DNA of 64,000 nucleotides from JAHEEL01 sp963700375. Its GTDB lineage: Bacteria > Actinomycetota > Acidimicrobiia > Spongiisociales > UBA5794. A model generated the notes under the pieces. The model searched no databases and was not told where the DNA came from. It saw only the letters and a program-made list of their open reading frames with translations. The position numbers and the translations under genes are program-made. The DNA lies in assembly GCA_963700375.1 (NCBI GenBank), contig CAVOXF010000007.1, positions 50,221-114,220 of the forward strand, in the 5' to 3' direction. Below, piece by piece: positions 9,370 to 18,837 of this stretch (positions are counted from its first letter, which is position 1; every line of letters begins with the position of its first letter).

Positions 9370-9615
9370 ATGAAGCTCAGAACAGGCCTCGCTGTTGGTC
9401 TTGCTGTCGGGTTCGTGTTGGGCGCCCGAGCCGGCCGCGAGCGGTACGACCAACTCAAGAACGCATACGACGGCGTCCGCAACAGCGCGATCGTCCGAAG
9501 AGTGACCTCCACCGCGGATCGCTCGACCACCACGGTGCGTCGTGCCGCGGGCCAGGGTCTGATCACAGCGAGCGAGAAGATCAACGAACGCGCCGAGACG
9601 AACGGTTCGGCGTAG
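9370..9615 (+). CDS. Small YtxH-like protein
   Basis: The 81-residue product begins MKLRTGLAVGLAVGFVLGAR, a short membrane-anchor-like segment with a glycine pattern, followed by a charged helical stretch (AGRERYDQLKNAYDGVRNS) and a polar tail. This is the layout of YtxH-domain and similar actinobacterial small proteins, whose function is unclear. It is on the plus strand between tRNA-Asn and the HNH remnant, with no obvious operon partner. A weak purine-rich site precedes the ATG. Confidence 0.6.
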   Translation: MKLRTGLAVGLAVGFVLGARAGRERYDQLKNAYDGVRNSAIVRRVTSTADRSTTTVRRAAGQGLITASEKINERAETNGSA

Positions 9616-9663
9616 GCGTAGCGCTCAGGTCCTATGGGAGCGGTGGCGGTCGAACGGGCCGTC

Positions 9664-9680
9664 AGCTGCGAGCTACGAGC
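9664..9680. repeat. Dispersed AGCTACGAGC repeat, copy 1
   Basis: AGCTGCGAGCTACGAGC lies between the YtxH-like gene and the HNH remnant. This copy is the reference for copies 2-4. Confidence 0.6.
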
Positions 9681-9689
9681 CGGAATACG

Positions 9690-10560
9690 CGGCAGACCTC
9701 ATCCTCACGGTTCTGGTGCCCGGAGCCCCTTCTGCTGCGGACCGGCTCCTGCTTCGCTACGCGACTTTCCAGGTTGTGCGGGTTGGTGGGGCGTGGATGT
9801 GTGGGTGTGAGTGTCGTCTGCGTTGGGGTGACGATGAAGGGTCGATGGTGGAGCGGTGGCCATGGATCGCGGCGTGGTGGTGGAACCAGCACAGGGTCGA
9901 GAGGGTCTCCGGGTCGGTGCGGTCGCTGTGGGACCAGGGGATGGTGTGATGCATCTGGAGGCGAGAGCGCGCACGCGGCCTGCCGCGGTGCAGACCCCGC
10001 CGTCACGAACCGGCACACACCGGCGCAGCCTCGGCGCGATCACCCGGCTGCGGCGTCCCGAGGGCGAGCGGGGTGACGTCGATGACACCGTCGCAGAGGA
10101 TCGCTTCAGTCGTGTGCGCCCCGACCCGCGGCCCGGCCTCAACCTGAACACCGGCCTCACCATTCGTACCAGCCGCCTCCGACTCGTCCACGAACATCGT
10201 CACGATGGGGGCAGCGGATTCGATCGTGGCGCCGTCACCACCGATGAGGGAGTCGAGGCTGCTCGACCACAGTGCGTCGGCGTTGCGGGTGGTGCGTGCC
10301 ACGGTGGCGTCGGGTTCGTCTGCGAAGACGTCGCCGCTCGCGTCGAGGGCGTCGACGACGACCCGACCCACTGAACCCGGGAGCCGCCCGTGGAGACGCC
10401 ACGCCGACCCGTCGAGGTTGGGCTGAACCGACACATACCGTGCGTTGAACGCGACCTGCTCGATCGTCTCGGTGGTGAGAACCTGGTGTCCCATCCCCGC
10501 AACGCATCAGCGGCCGGTGACCGAAGCCGATGTGTGGCAACAAGAATCTCGCTGTTCTCG
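9690..10560 (-). pseudogene. DUF222/HNH endonuclease remnant
   Basis: The middle part (10003-10494, minus strand) reads RYVSVQPNLDGSAWRLHGRL then VVVDALDASGDVFADEP, typical of the DUF222 half of actinobacterial HNH proteins. The HNH part reads on in another frame: VRDGGVC, a cysteine-containing segment, then MHHTIPWSHSDRTDPETLS and TLCWFHHHAAIHG, which holds the His-Asn-His-type residues. A frame change near 10020 separates the two, and the N-terminal half of the family is missing. The family is abundant and repeatedly decayed in actinobacteria. The 5' end near 10560-10604 runs into a dispersed repeat. Confidence 0.75.
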
Positions 10561-10566
10561 GTCATC

Positions 10567-10600
10567 CCCCGCGTCGTCGCTGGCGCTCCTCCGCGGCCCC
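10567..10600. repeat. Short GC-rich dispersed repeat, copy 1
   Basis: The stretch GCTGGCGCTCCTCCGCG and its flanks match 41329-41358 (GCCGGCACTCCTCCGCG). On the minus strand both encode similar peptides (RGGAPATTRG here, RGGVPATTQG there). Confidence 0.5.
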
Positions 10601-10636
10601 CCACCCTCAGGGCGGGGGGACAAGGTGCCCCCGCTG

Positions 10637-11773
10637 TCAGGCGCCTTCGAGGTAGCCCTCGAGCTTGTGTGCACGGGCTGGTTGGCGCAGCTTCGCCAGG
10701 GCCTTGGTCTCGATCTGACGAATGCGTTCCCGGGTCACGTGGAAATGATCACCGACCTCTTCAAGCGTGCGAACCTTGCCGTCGGCAAGGCCGAATCGCA
10801 TGACCAGGACGTCGCGCTCGCGATCGTTCAGGGCTTCGAGGGCCAGACTCAAGTAGCTCTGGAGCAGGTGGAACGCCGCAGCCTCCACCGGGATCTCCGC
10901 CTCGGTGTCCTCGACGAAGTCGCCGAGCGTCGAGTCGTCCTCCTCCCCCAGCGGGGTCTCCAACGAAACGGGGTCCTGGGCGATCCTGCGGAGCTCGGTG
11001 ACCTTGTCCGGTTCGAGTTCGAGCTCCTCGGCGATCTCCTCGATCGTCGGGTCCCGGCCGAGTTCCTGCATGAGCGTGCGCTGGATCCTGGCGAGCTTGT
11101 TGATCGTCTCCACCATGTGGACGGGTACCCGGATGGTGCGGGCCTGATCGGCGAGCGCCCGCGTCACCGCCTGGCGGATCCACCAGGTTGCGTACGTCGA
11201 GAACTTGAAGCCCTTGCGGTAGTCGAACTTCTCAACGGCCCGGATCAGCCCGAGATTGCCCTCCTGGATGAGGTCGAGCAGGCTGAGGCCGCGCCCGATG
11301 TACTTCTTGGCAATCGAGACGACGAGCCTCAAGTTGGCTTCGACGAGCCGCTTGCGAGCCTTGTCGCCGTTGCGGACCGTGCGTTCGATGATGATCCGCT
11401 CCGCCGGTGCCAGAGCCTCCCCATCTTCGAGTTGATCCTCGGCACGAGTGCCGGCCTCGGCCTGCATGGCGAGTTCGACTTCCTGCTGCGGAGTGAGCAA
11501 CGGGAACCGCCCGATCTCCTGGAGGTACATGCGAACCGGATCGGACACATGGACCAACTCGTCATTCGAGAGATTCGTGGCCGAGAGACTGTTCGCCGAG
11601 TCCTCGCGGATCGGAATGCGCTCTTCGCGAAGGGCGAGGAACACGGCGTCGAACGATTCGTCCGGTGCGCCGACTTCTTCGAGCTCTTGCTGGACTTCGG
11701 TCATGACGAGGAAGCCCCGCTGGCGGCCCCTCGCCGTCAGTTCGTCCAGGACGATTCGGACAATCTCGTTCAT
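10637..11773 (-). CDS. rpoD: Primary RNA polymerase sigma factor RpoD/SigA
   Basis: This 378-residue sigma-70 factor directs RNA polymerase to housekeeping promoters. Region 1.2 begins DPVRMYLQEIGRFPLLT. Region 2 includes ARKRLVEANLRLVVSIAKKY and the -10 binding segment KFSTYATWWIRQAVTRAL. Region 3 includes PVHMVETINKL. Region 4 ends with the -35 helix-turn-helix TLEEVGDHFHVTRERIRQIE. Region 1.1 is short. The ATG at 11773 overlaps the dnaG stop (ATGA), and the dnaG-rpoD pairing echoes the bacterial macromolecular-synthesis operon. Confidence 0.97.
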   Translation of the reverse strand: MNEIVRIVLDELTARGRQRGFLVMTEVQQELEEVGAPDESFDAVFLALREERIPIREDSANSLSATNLSNDELVHVSDPVRMYLQEIGRFPLLTPQQEVELAMQAEAGTRAEDQLEDGEALAPAERIIIERTVRNGDKARKRLVEANLRLVVSIAKKYIGRGLSLLDLIQEGNLGLIRAVEKFDYRKGFKFSTYATWWIRQAVTRALADQARTIRVPVHMVETINKLARIQRTLMQELGRDPTIEEIAEELELEPDKVTELRRIAQDPVSLETPLGEEDDSTLGDFVEDTEAEIPVEAAAFHLLQSYLSLALEALNDRERDVLVMRFGLADGKVRTLEEVGDHFHVTRERIRQIETKALAKLRQPARAHKLEGYLEGA

Positions 11774-13525
11774 TCTCTACTCCGCAATTCCCTGCGTTCG
11801 TTCTGCAACGCTATCAGGCGCTCGAACCGTTCTGAATACCCCTGAGCGTCGGCGGCGGCATCGACGCCGGCAAGTTCGGTCTGTAGAAGTGCAATTCTGC
11901 GCTCAACCGCGTCCTGCTTGAGGCGTTTCAGCACATCGGACGCATCGGGAAGCGGTCGCTGCTGGAGCGCCAGCAATCGCAGCAGGGCACCCTCCGGGAC
12001 GTCATCGGAGCCGATCGAAGCGCCGAGATCTGGAGCTACACCGGGTTCGAGCGGCTCGACCAGCTCGGAAATCAACTCGAATGCCGATCGATAGGCCAGT
12101 TCCGAGAAGAGATCGGCCGTGAAACCGAGCGCCCGGGCGTCCGCATCGTTGGCGAGGAAGAGGCGCAGCGCCTCGCGCTCCGTGCGCTGCGGCCCGGTCA
12201 GATTCAATTCGTCGAGTAGCTGTGGCGTTGCGGCGCTCGGCTGGGCCGATCCACGGAGCGCCGACTCGACGGTCGGGACGTCCACGCCCGTGCGCCGCGA
12301 CACGAGAACCGCGTATTCATGACGCACGACGGCATCGGGGTGCAGCGCGATGAGGGCTGCAGCAGCCCGGACCGCACGCCCGCGGGATTCGGGTTCGTCG
12401 AGGTTGAAACCCGCGAGTTCTCGATCGATCCGGAACTGCAGGAGCGGGTCCGACGATTCGACGGCGGCCTTCAGAGCGTCGATGCGCCCGTCGGCGACGA
12501 GATCTGCCGGGTCGCGGCCCTCGGGGAGAACCGCGACGCGCAGATCCAGATCGCCCGGAACGGACCGTTCAAAGCCGCGCTCCGCGGCCCCGGCACCGGC
12601 CTCGTCGGCGTCGAATGCAAGGACGACCCGCTTGGAGAATCGGCGCAGCAGGTCGAGGTGCTCCTCCCCGAGCGCCGTCCCGCAGGTCGCAACCGCAACC
12701 GGCATGCCGGCGAGGTGGAAGGCGATCACGTCGGTGTAGCCCTCGACCACGACCGACTCGTCGGAGCGCACGATCTGGGACTTCGACCAGTTCAGGCCGT
12801 AGAGCAGGCGGGACTTGTGGTAGATCGGCGTCTCCGGGGAGTTCAGGTACTTCGGCCCCTCGCCATCGAGCAGGCGGGCACCGAAACCGACGGCATCGCC
12901 CTCGTACGTCGTAGATCGGGAACATGAGACGGTTCCGAAACCGATCGACGAGGCCGCCACGGCTGGATCGAGACGCCAGGCCGGCAGCGGTCATCGCCTC
13001 GTCCTTCACTCCGGCCTCTCGCAGATGATTCACGAGGGCGTCCCACGTCTCGGGCGAGTACCCGAGGTGGAACCGGTCGACGACATCGCCGTCGTATCCA
13101 CGGCTGCGGAGGTAGCCCCTGGCATGCCCGGCATCGCTGCCCGTCTTGAGACGCGTGGTGTAGAACTCGACCGAACGCTCCACCGCCTCAATGAGCCGCT
13201 CACGGCGGTCCCGGTGCTTCGCCGCGTCGGGGTCGACGGTGAGCGTGACCCCCACCCTGCGGGCGAGGAGCTCGAGTGCATCGGAGAAACCAAGGCCCTG
13301 CGTTTCCTGGACCCACCCGAAAACGTCCCCGCTCTTGCCACATCCAAAACAGTGGAACAGCCCGCGGGCCGGGTCGATCGAGAGCGACGCGGTCTTCTCC
13401 GAATGGAACGGGCACACGGCCATGACCGAACGCCCCGACCGTTTGACCCGGGTCACCTCGGATGCGAGTTCAACGAGGTCGGTGCGTTCACGAACCCGAT
13501 CAATGTCTTCACGCGAGTACGCCAT
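11770..13525 (-). CDS. dnaG: DNA primase DnaG, frame broken by one surplus base near 12907
   Basis: The start MAYSREDIDRVRERTDLVEL and the CHC2 zinc finger (CPFHSEKTASLSIDP...LFHCFGCGKSGD) read from 13525 down to about 12910, ending in RNRLMFPIYDV. The TOPRIM domain then continues one base out of frame with DAVGFGARLLDGEGPKYLNS, VVVEGYTDVIAFHLAGMPV and VVLAFDADEAG, followed by the helicase-binding C-terminus. The span of 1756 bases is one more than a multiple of three. Dropping one base at about 12907 restores IYDVEGDAVGFG. DnaG makes primers for replication and is essential, so a real break is unlikely. It is translationally coupled to rpoD. Confidence 0.93.
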
Positions 13526-13583
13526 CAGGGGCCAGCGTAGAGGCACCGCACAATGAACATGCCGGTGCGCGGGACCGGTTGGC

Positions 13584-15161
13584 TCAGGCCGTCTCGCTCT
13601 GCGCTACGCCCGCCATCATCAAGCCGACTTCTTCGCGGGTTGCCGTCTCAGGATCAACGATGCCGATGATCTTGCCCTCGTACATCACCGCAATCCGGTC
13701 CGACAGGCCGAAGACCTCGTCCAGATCCTCGGAGATCATCAGCACAGCCGTCATCGCCGTACGGTGTTCGAGCAGCTTCTGCTGGATGAACTCTGCATCG
13801 GTCAGCTTGTTGCGCTTGTCGATCAATCGCCGGTGAATGTATTCGGCCGCACCGATGTCGACGCCGCGAGTCGGCTGCGACGCGACCAGCACGATCGGAG
13901 ACGATGACAGCTCTCGCGCCATGATGACCTTCTGGATGTTTCCGCCCGAGAGGCTTCCGCATGAGGTCTCGATCGACGGGGTCCGTACATCGAAGGACTC
14001 GACCAATTCGTTGGCATGGTCCTTGATCGCGGTGAAATTGAACATGCCGGCCTTCAAATACTCGGGACTGGCATAGTCGATGAGCAGCAGGTTCTCCCAC
14101 ACGGTGAAGTCCGCAATGGCACCTTCCCTCATCCGCTCTTCCGGAACGTAGGCGAGACCGGCCTGCCTGATCTTCAGCGGGAGCACATTGGTGACGTCCG
14201 TGCCTTCGATCTTGATGGTCCCGCTCTTGACCTCACGCAGCCCGGCGATCGTCTCCGCCATCTCGCGCTGTCCATTGCCGGACACCCCGGCAATGCCGAG
14301 GATCTCACCCTTGCGAACGTCGAGGCTCAGGCCATCGACAGCCACGAGTCCGCGGTCTCCCATGACGGTCAGATCCCGAATCTCGAGTGCAACCTCGCCC
14401 GGCTCGGCGGGGAGCCGATCGGGACTGAGCTTCACCTGCCGCCCCACCATCATGTTGGCGAGGCTCTCGCGGGTGGCGCCCTCAACGGGAACCTCGCCGG
14501 TGACGGCTCCGTGTCGCAGGACCGTGATGCGGTCGCTCAGGGCCAGCACCTCGTGCAGCTTGTGCGAGATGAAGATCAGACCGCGTCCATCGGCCGTCAG
14601 CTGACGGAGCGTTGTGAACAGCTGATCGACTTCTTGCGGCGTCAGCACCGCTGTGGGCTCATCGAGGATGAGAAGCTTGGCCTCGCGGTAGAGGGCTTTG
14701 ATGATCTCGACGCGCTGGCGCTCACCGACCGATAGCTGCCACACGACGGCCGATGGATCGACCTCGAGCCCGTATTGGCCGGCCAACTTCATGATGCGCT
14801 TCGAGACGACATCGAGGTCGGTGATGAACCCACGACTCGATGGCAGACCCAGCGCCACGTTCTCGGCGACCGTCAGTGTGGGGACCAGCATGAAGTGCTG
14901 GTGGATCATTCCAACCCCGAGCCCGATCGCGTCGTTCGGGCTGTCGATCGTCACGAGTTCGCCGTTGATCCGGATGGTCCCTTCGTCGGGCGGATACAGC
15001 CCGTACAGGACCTTCATCAGCGTGCTCTTGCCCGCCCCGTTCTCGCCGAGCAGCGTGTGAACCTCGCCTGCGTACACATCGAAGTCGACATCGCTGTTCG
15101 CGATCACACCCGGGAACCGCTTGGTGATCCCCCGCATCTCGAGCATCGGGCTAGCCGTCAC
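13584..15161 (-). CDS. BMP-family ABC importer, double ATP-binding protein (YufO-like)
   Basis: The 525-residue product carries two ABC domains in tandem. Domain 1 has a full Walker A (GENGAGKSTLMKVL), signature LSVGERQRVE and Walker B LLILDEPTAVL. Domain 2 has GVSGNGQREMAETIAGL and signature LSGGNIQKVIMAREL. This layout is typical of sugar/nucleoside importers; next to a BMP substrate-binding protein and two permeases it energises that importer. The GTG at 15161 begins VTASPMLEMRGITKRFPGV. It is the last gene of the operon and is separated from the binding-protein gene by a strong stem-loop. Confidence 0.92.
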   Translation of the reverse strand: MTASPMLEMRGITKRFPGVIANSDVDFDVYAGEVHTLLGENGAGKSTLMKVLYGLYPPDEGTIRINGELVTIDSPNDAIGLGVGMIHQHFMLVPTLTVAENVALGLPSSRGFITDLDVVSKRIMKLAGQYGLEVDPSAVVWQLSVGERQRVEIIKALYREAKLLILDEPTAVLTPQEVDQLFTTLRQLTADGRGLIFISHKLHEVLALSDRITVLRHGAVTGEVPVEGATRESLANMMVGRQVKLSPDRLPAEPGEVALEIRDLTVMGDRGLVAVDGLSLDVRKGEILGIAGVSGNGQREMAETIAGLREVKSGTIKIEGTDVTNVLPLKIRQAGLAYVPEERMREGAIADFTVWENLLLIDYASPEYLKAGMFNFTAIKDHANELVESFDVRTPSIETSCGSLSGGNIQKVIMARELSSSPIVLVASQPTRGVDIGAAEYIHRRLIDKRNKLTDAEFIQQKLLEHRTAMTAVLMISEDLDEVFGLSDRIAVMYEGKIIGIVDPETATREEVGLMMAGVAQSETA

Positions 15162-15180
15162 ACGTCACTCCTGTTCGGTC

Positions 15181-15208
15181 GGTCGGGGGATCGTTCGATC
15201 CCCCGACC
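15181..15208 (-). other. Intercistronic stem-loop between binding-protein and ATPase genes
   Basis: A perfect 12-bp stem (GGTCGGGGGATC / GATCCCCCGACC) with a GTTC loop lies in the 61-base gap after the BMP-protein stop. No T-run follows, so it is more likely an mRNA-stabilising or attenuating hairpin that favours the binding protein over the ATPase than a full terminator. Confidence 0.75.
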
Positions 15209-15222
15209 AGCCTTCGTCCTAC

Positions 15223-16188
15223 TCAGCCCTCGTCTTTGAACGCCTTGATGGCGTCGTCGCCGATCTTCTTGACGTCGTCCGGCAGGTCGTAGTCGTCGTT
15301 GTACTCGATGACCAGGCCTTCGTTGGCGAAGGTGATCTTGTACAGCTCGCCGCCAAGCGTGCCATCACTGATCTTCGTGACCCAGTCCTCGAGCATGTTC
15401 TCCCAGTGGTAGACCTGCGAGGCCACCACGATCTCGGGAGCGAGGCTCGTCTGGTTGGACTGCGTGCCGAACCACGGCACGCCGTCGGTCTTGGCAACGC
15501 CGACCGCTCCGACCGTCATCTGGGCAGTTCCGGACAGGACGTCCGCCCCCGCGCTGATGAGCGACTGGGCAGCTTCGGAAGCGAGCGCGACATCGCTGAA
15601 CGAGTCGATGTAGTTGATGTTGACGGTGGCTGAAGGATTCTGGGCCTTGACTCCGGCCTCAAAACCATCGACGTAGAGCTTCGCGTCGCCGACCTCGATC
15701 GGTCCTACGATGCCAATATTCGCCGACTGCGAAAGGGCCGCGGCCATCTTGCCCATGACCTCTCCACCCTGCTCCGATGCCGCCTCATACGAGTACACGT
15801 TCGGAAGGCCGAATGTGTCGGCTGCCGTGCCCCACGCGAACGACACATCCGGGAAGTCCGGTGCGATCTCCTGGAGCGAGCCGCCGTACTGCGAGCCGTG
15901 GGCGATGACCAGGTCGTAGCCCTGCGAGGCGTAGTCGCGGATCGCAACCGCGGCGTCTTCGACGACGAACGTGCCGTCGGTCACGGCGACCTCGCCGATC
16001 ACGCCGTCTTCCTTCAGCTTGTTGGCGGCATCAACCATCGACTGGGTGAACGCGAGGTCGTTCGACGCGGACGGTGCGATGATCGCAACCTTGAAATCGT
16101 CGCCACCGCCGCTATCGCTGCTGCAGGCTGCGCCGACGAGCGCCAGCGCCGCGATCAGCACGATCATCGTGATACTTCTTCTCTTCAC
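15223..16188 (-). CDS. BMP-family ABC transporter substrate-binding lipoprotein
   Basis: The 321-residue product begins VKRRSITMIVLIAALALVGA and has a lipobox ending in AAC at about 22, so it is anchored outside the membrane. The mature part follows the Bmp/PnrA fold: FKVAIIAPSASNDLAFTQSM, YDLVIAHGSQYGGSL, VSFAWGTAADTFG, NIGIVGPIEVGDAKLYVDGF and VPWFGTQSNQTSLAPEIVV. BMP proteins bind purine nucleosides or related ligands. With a molybdenum hydroxylase operon alongside, a purine or other N-heterocycle is a fair guess. The GTG at 16188 has a strong AAGGAGGAA (16192-16200). The order permease-permease-binding protein-ATPase matches the yuf type. Confidence 0.9.
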   Translation of the reverse strand: MKRRSITMIVLIAALALVGAACSSDSGGGDDFKVAIIAPSASNDLAFTQSMVDAANKLKEDGVIGEVAVTDGTFVVEDAAVAIRDYASQGYDLVIAHGSQYGGSLQEIAPDFPDVSFAWGTAADTFGLPNVYSYEAASEQGGEVMGKMAAALSQSANIGIVGPIEVGDAKLYVDGFEAGVKAQNPSATVNINYIDSFSDVALASEAAQSLISAGADVLSGTAQMTVGAVGVAKTDGVPWFGTQSNQTSLAPEIVVASQVYHWENMLEDWVTKISDGTLGGELYKITFANEGLVIEYNDDYDLPDDVKKIGDDAIKAFKDEG

Positions 16189-16226
16189 TGCTTCCTCCTT
16201 GAATGACGGGCCGCAGGCGCGGCCCC

Positions 16227-17160
16227 TTACTTCCCTCTCGTGAATGGCTTGGTCAACGCAGACGGCGCCCTGAAGCGACGTGCCACGAACACCAGGGCCA
16301 AGATTGTGATGATTGCGGGCGCCATCGAAGCAAGGTTCGAAAGATCCCTGGGAATGATGTCCTGCGTCTTCAGCTCCAGCACCAAAGCGTTGACGAAACC
16401 GAACAGCAACGCGCCGAGCATGATGCCGGTGGGGCGCCACGCGCCGAAGTAGACGAGCGCGATGGCGATGAACCCCGCTCCGTTCGTGAGGTTCTGCTGG
16501 AAGATCCCGAGTGTGATGGCCAGGACCGCACCGGCGATACCGGCCAGGGTGCCCCCGATGATCTCCGTTGCGTAGCGGACGCCGGCAACGCTCACTCCGA
16601 GGGTGTCGGCCGCGTCGGGGTACTCACCGACGGCCCGGATCTTCATACCGAACGTGGTCCGATTGATCACGAACGTCGCGACCGGGATCGACAGGAAGGC
16701 GAGATAGATGACGAGGCTGTGCTGGAAGAAGATTTCCCCAACGTACGGGATATCGGAGAGCAGCGGGATGTCCAACTGCGGGAAGGTATCGATCGGAACC
16801 GGCGTGCCGACGAGCTTCTGGAACAGCAGGTCGCTCATCCCGAGTCCGAAGAGATAGACACCGATACCGCTGATCCCCTGCTCGGCCTTCAGCGTCACCG
16901 CAATCACCGCAGGAGCCGAGACCAAGGACCAGGCCGACAATGGCTCCTGCGAGCAGGCCGAGCCACACGTTGTCGGTCTTGAGCACGGCGTAGTAGCCGG
17001 TGAACGCACCGAGCAGCATGATGCCGTCGACACCGAGATTGAGGACGCCGCTCCGCTGCCCGAAGGTCTCGCCGAGTGCCGCCAACAGGAGCGGCACGGC
17101 GAGGCGGATGGCCGAGGCGAGCACCGCAACCATCACAGCGGTAGTGAAGATCTCGCTCAT
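16227..17160 (-). CDS. BMP-family ABC permease 2 (YufQ-like), frame broken by one surplus base near 16920
   Basis: The first part (from ATG 17160) reads MSEIFTTAVMVAVLASAIRL, then LGETFGQRSGVLNLGVDGIM, the ABC-2-like permease signature for this family. After LVLGL the frame shifts by one, and the homologous sequence goes on with APAVIAVTLKAEQGISGIG, GVYLFGLGMSDLLF and GYIAIALVYFGAWRP-like residues to the C-terminal FRAPSALTKPFTRGK. The span is 934 bases, one more than a multiple of three. Dropping one G in a GG pair near 16920 restores the frame. About 8-9 hydrophobic helices are visible. The ATG overlaps the stop of permease 1. Confidence 0.88.
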
Positions 17161-18368
17161 CGGGGGTCCTCCCCGTACTCGGCTTCGCCATAAGAGTCGG
17201 TGCCTCTCGGCGCGGCGTCATACACCGAGCCGAGCGCGGAGTCGTCGTCACCGAGGGGCGTTCCGCCGTCATCTGCGATCTCCTCGTCCCGCCCATCCCT
17301 CGCGAGAAGCTTCACCCGGTAGCGGTCGGCCGCCACGACGAAGATGACCACGAGACCGTTGAGAGCAACGATCAACGCGGACGGAACCTGAACGGCTCGC
17401 TGCAGCGCCTGACCACCAACGATGAGACCACCGAAGAGGAACGAGGCAGGAATCGTCCAGAGCGGGTGGAGGCCACCGAGCAGGGCGGCAACAATGCCGT
17501 TGAAGCCCGCACTTCCGGTGAACCCCATCGTGGATCCGTCGGTCACCATGCGGTGACTCTCGCTGCCGAACACCAGGACCGCGCCGGCGAGACCGGCGAG
17601 AGCACCCGACATCGTGAGTGCGAGGGCAATCGTCCGACGAACTGGGATACCGGCATATCGGGCCGCATGCTCGCTGAGGCCGACGGCGCGGAGGCGATAG
17701 CCGAGCGGCGTCCGCCACAGCAGGTAGTAGGTGGCGATGGCACAGAGCACCGCCAGGATCGGACCGATGTGGAATCGGTCTCCGAAGATGATTGGGAGAT
17801 CGGCTGACTCCATGAGGCGTTCGGTCTGGGGAATCCGAGTGCCCTTCTCGATCTCCGCCGGGTCAATGAGGGGGCCTCGCAGGAGGTAGCTCATCAACTG
17901 AACGGCCACGATGTTCAGCATGATTGTGCTCAGGATCTCGTTGACCCGGTAGTAGGCCTTGAGCATGCCGGGGATCCAACCCCAGAGCGCTCCGCCGGCG
18001 AGGCCCGCCAGCAGGATCACCGGAACCATGATGATCGACGGCATGTCCGGGAGGTACAGGGCGGCGATGGTGGAGAAGAGGCCGCCGAGCACCATCTGGC
18101 CTTCGGCGCCGATGTTGATGACGTTGGCACGGAAGGCGATGACGATGCCGGTACCGACGAACAGCAGCGGCGTTGCCTTGAGAATGGTCGCGATCAGCGC
18201 GTTGCCGGAACCGAAGGCTCCGACGAACATCTCTGAGTAGCCCTCGATCGGGTTGGCGCCGAGAAGAACGAGCATCACGGCACCGAACAGGAGGGCGGCG
18301 AAGACAGCGAGTACGGGGATGCTGTACGCCAGGATCCGCCGCTGCTGGTGACTGAGGTTGATGCTCAT
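17157..18368 (-). CDS. BMP-family ABC permease 1 (YufP-like)
   Basis: This 403-residue integral membrane protein has about ten hydrophobic segments. The family pattern is visible in LKATPLLFVGTGIVIAFRAN followed by VINIGAEGQMVLGGLFST, and later GFTGSAGFNGIVAALLGGLH. The C-terminal 60 residues are acidic and cytoplasmic. It pairs with permease 2 to form the channel of the BMP importer. It is the first gene of the importer operon, starting 65 bases downstream of a TTGAC-N5-GTCAA palindrome that contains a consensus-like TTGACA. Confidence 0.92.
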   Translation of the reverse strand: MSINLSHQQRRILAYSIPVLAVFAALLFGAVMLVLLGANPIEGYSEMFVGAFGSGNALIATILKATPLLFVGTGIVIAFRANVINIGAEGQMVLGGLFSTIAALYLPDMPSIIMVPVILLAGLAGGALWGWIPGMLKAYYRVNEILSTIMLNIVAVQLMSYLLRGPLIDPAEIEKGTRIPQTERLMESADLPIIFGDRFHIGPILAVLCAIATYYLLWRTPLGYRLRAVGLSEHAARYAGIPVRRTIALALTMSGALAGLAGAVLVFGSESHRMVTDGSTMGFTGSAGFNGIVAALLGGLHPLWTIPASFLFGGLIVGGQALQRAVQVPSALIVALNGLVVIFVVAADRYRVKLLARDGRDEEIADDGGTPLGDDDSALGSVYDAAPRGTDSYGEAEYGEDPR

Positions 18369-18433
18369 CTCAGCTTCACCGGATGCTTACCTCGACCTTC
18401 CCATGCAATAGCCGAAACCAGGTTTCTCCGCGA

Positions 18434-18448
18434 TTGACGAATTGTCAA
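18434..18448. promoter_or_regulatory. Palindromic operator 2, upstream of importer operon
   Basis: The sequence TTGACGAATTGTCAA is a dyad with TTGAC/GTCAA arms and a 5-base centre. It lies between the HTH regulator gene and the first permease. Read on the minus strand it contains TTGACA, a -35-like hexamer pointing at the permease. It matches operator 1 at 19147 in 13 of 15 bases. Binding by the adjacent HTH protein is inference. Confidence 0.7.
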
Positions 18449-18474
18449 ATCGGGCGCGTGGAACCTCGTCTCCG

Positions 18475-18837
18475 TCATGACCGAATCGCATTCAGATAGT
18501 TGTAGATGGTGATGCGGCTCACACCCATCAGGTCCGCGATGTCCTCGATCGACCGTCGCAGCAGGAAGGCGCCCCGTTCGTCGAGCAGACGGACCGCGAT
18601 CTGTTTCCCCGTCCGATCGAGATCGGGAAGCGGCGCACCGAGCTCCTCCTCGATCCGGGCTACCAGATTACTGAGCGCATCGGCCAGTGAGCCGACGCGC
18701 ACATACGCGACGACCTCGCCCTCCCACTCGATCGGCACGTCGAGAGCCTCGGCTTCTGAAGGGGGCACGACAGTTGCGCCGGTCGCCTCGATAGCCGGAC
18801 GGGTTGCAGCGATGACGGGGTGGCCGTTCGGACTCAC
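18475..18837 (-). CDS. Short HTH transcriptional regulator (DauR/YheO-type C-terminal domain)
   Basis: The product is 120 residues. The C-terminal half, GKQIAVRLLDERGAFLLRRS then IEDIADLMGVSRITIYNYLN, is the HTH domain seen at the end of YheO/DauR regulators. The N-terminal 65 residues (VPPSEAEALDVPIEWEGEVV, AYVRVGSLADALSNLV) are too short for the full PAS-like sensor domain of that family and may be a cut-down sensor. The GTG at 18837 overlaps the stop of the thiamine-binding-like gene (GTGA). Twin palindromes flank this gene pair, one in front of each catabolic arm, which makes it the best candidate for the local regulator. Confidence 0.75.
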   Translation of the reverse strand: MSPNGHPVIAATRPAIEATGATVVPPSEAEALDVPIEWEGEVVAYVRVGSLADALSNLVARIEEELGAPLPDLDRTGKQIAVRLLDERGAFLLRRSIEDIADLMGVSRITIYNYLNAIRS

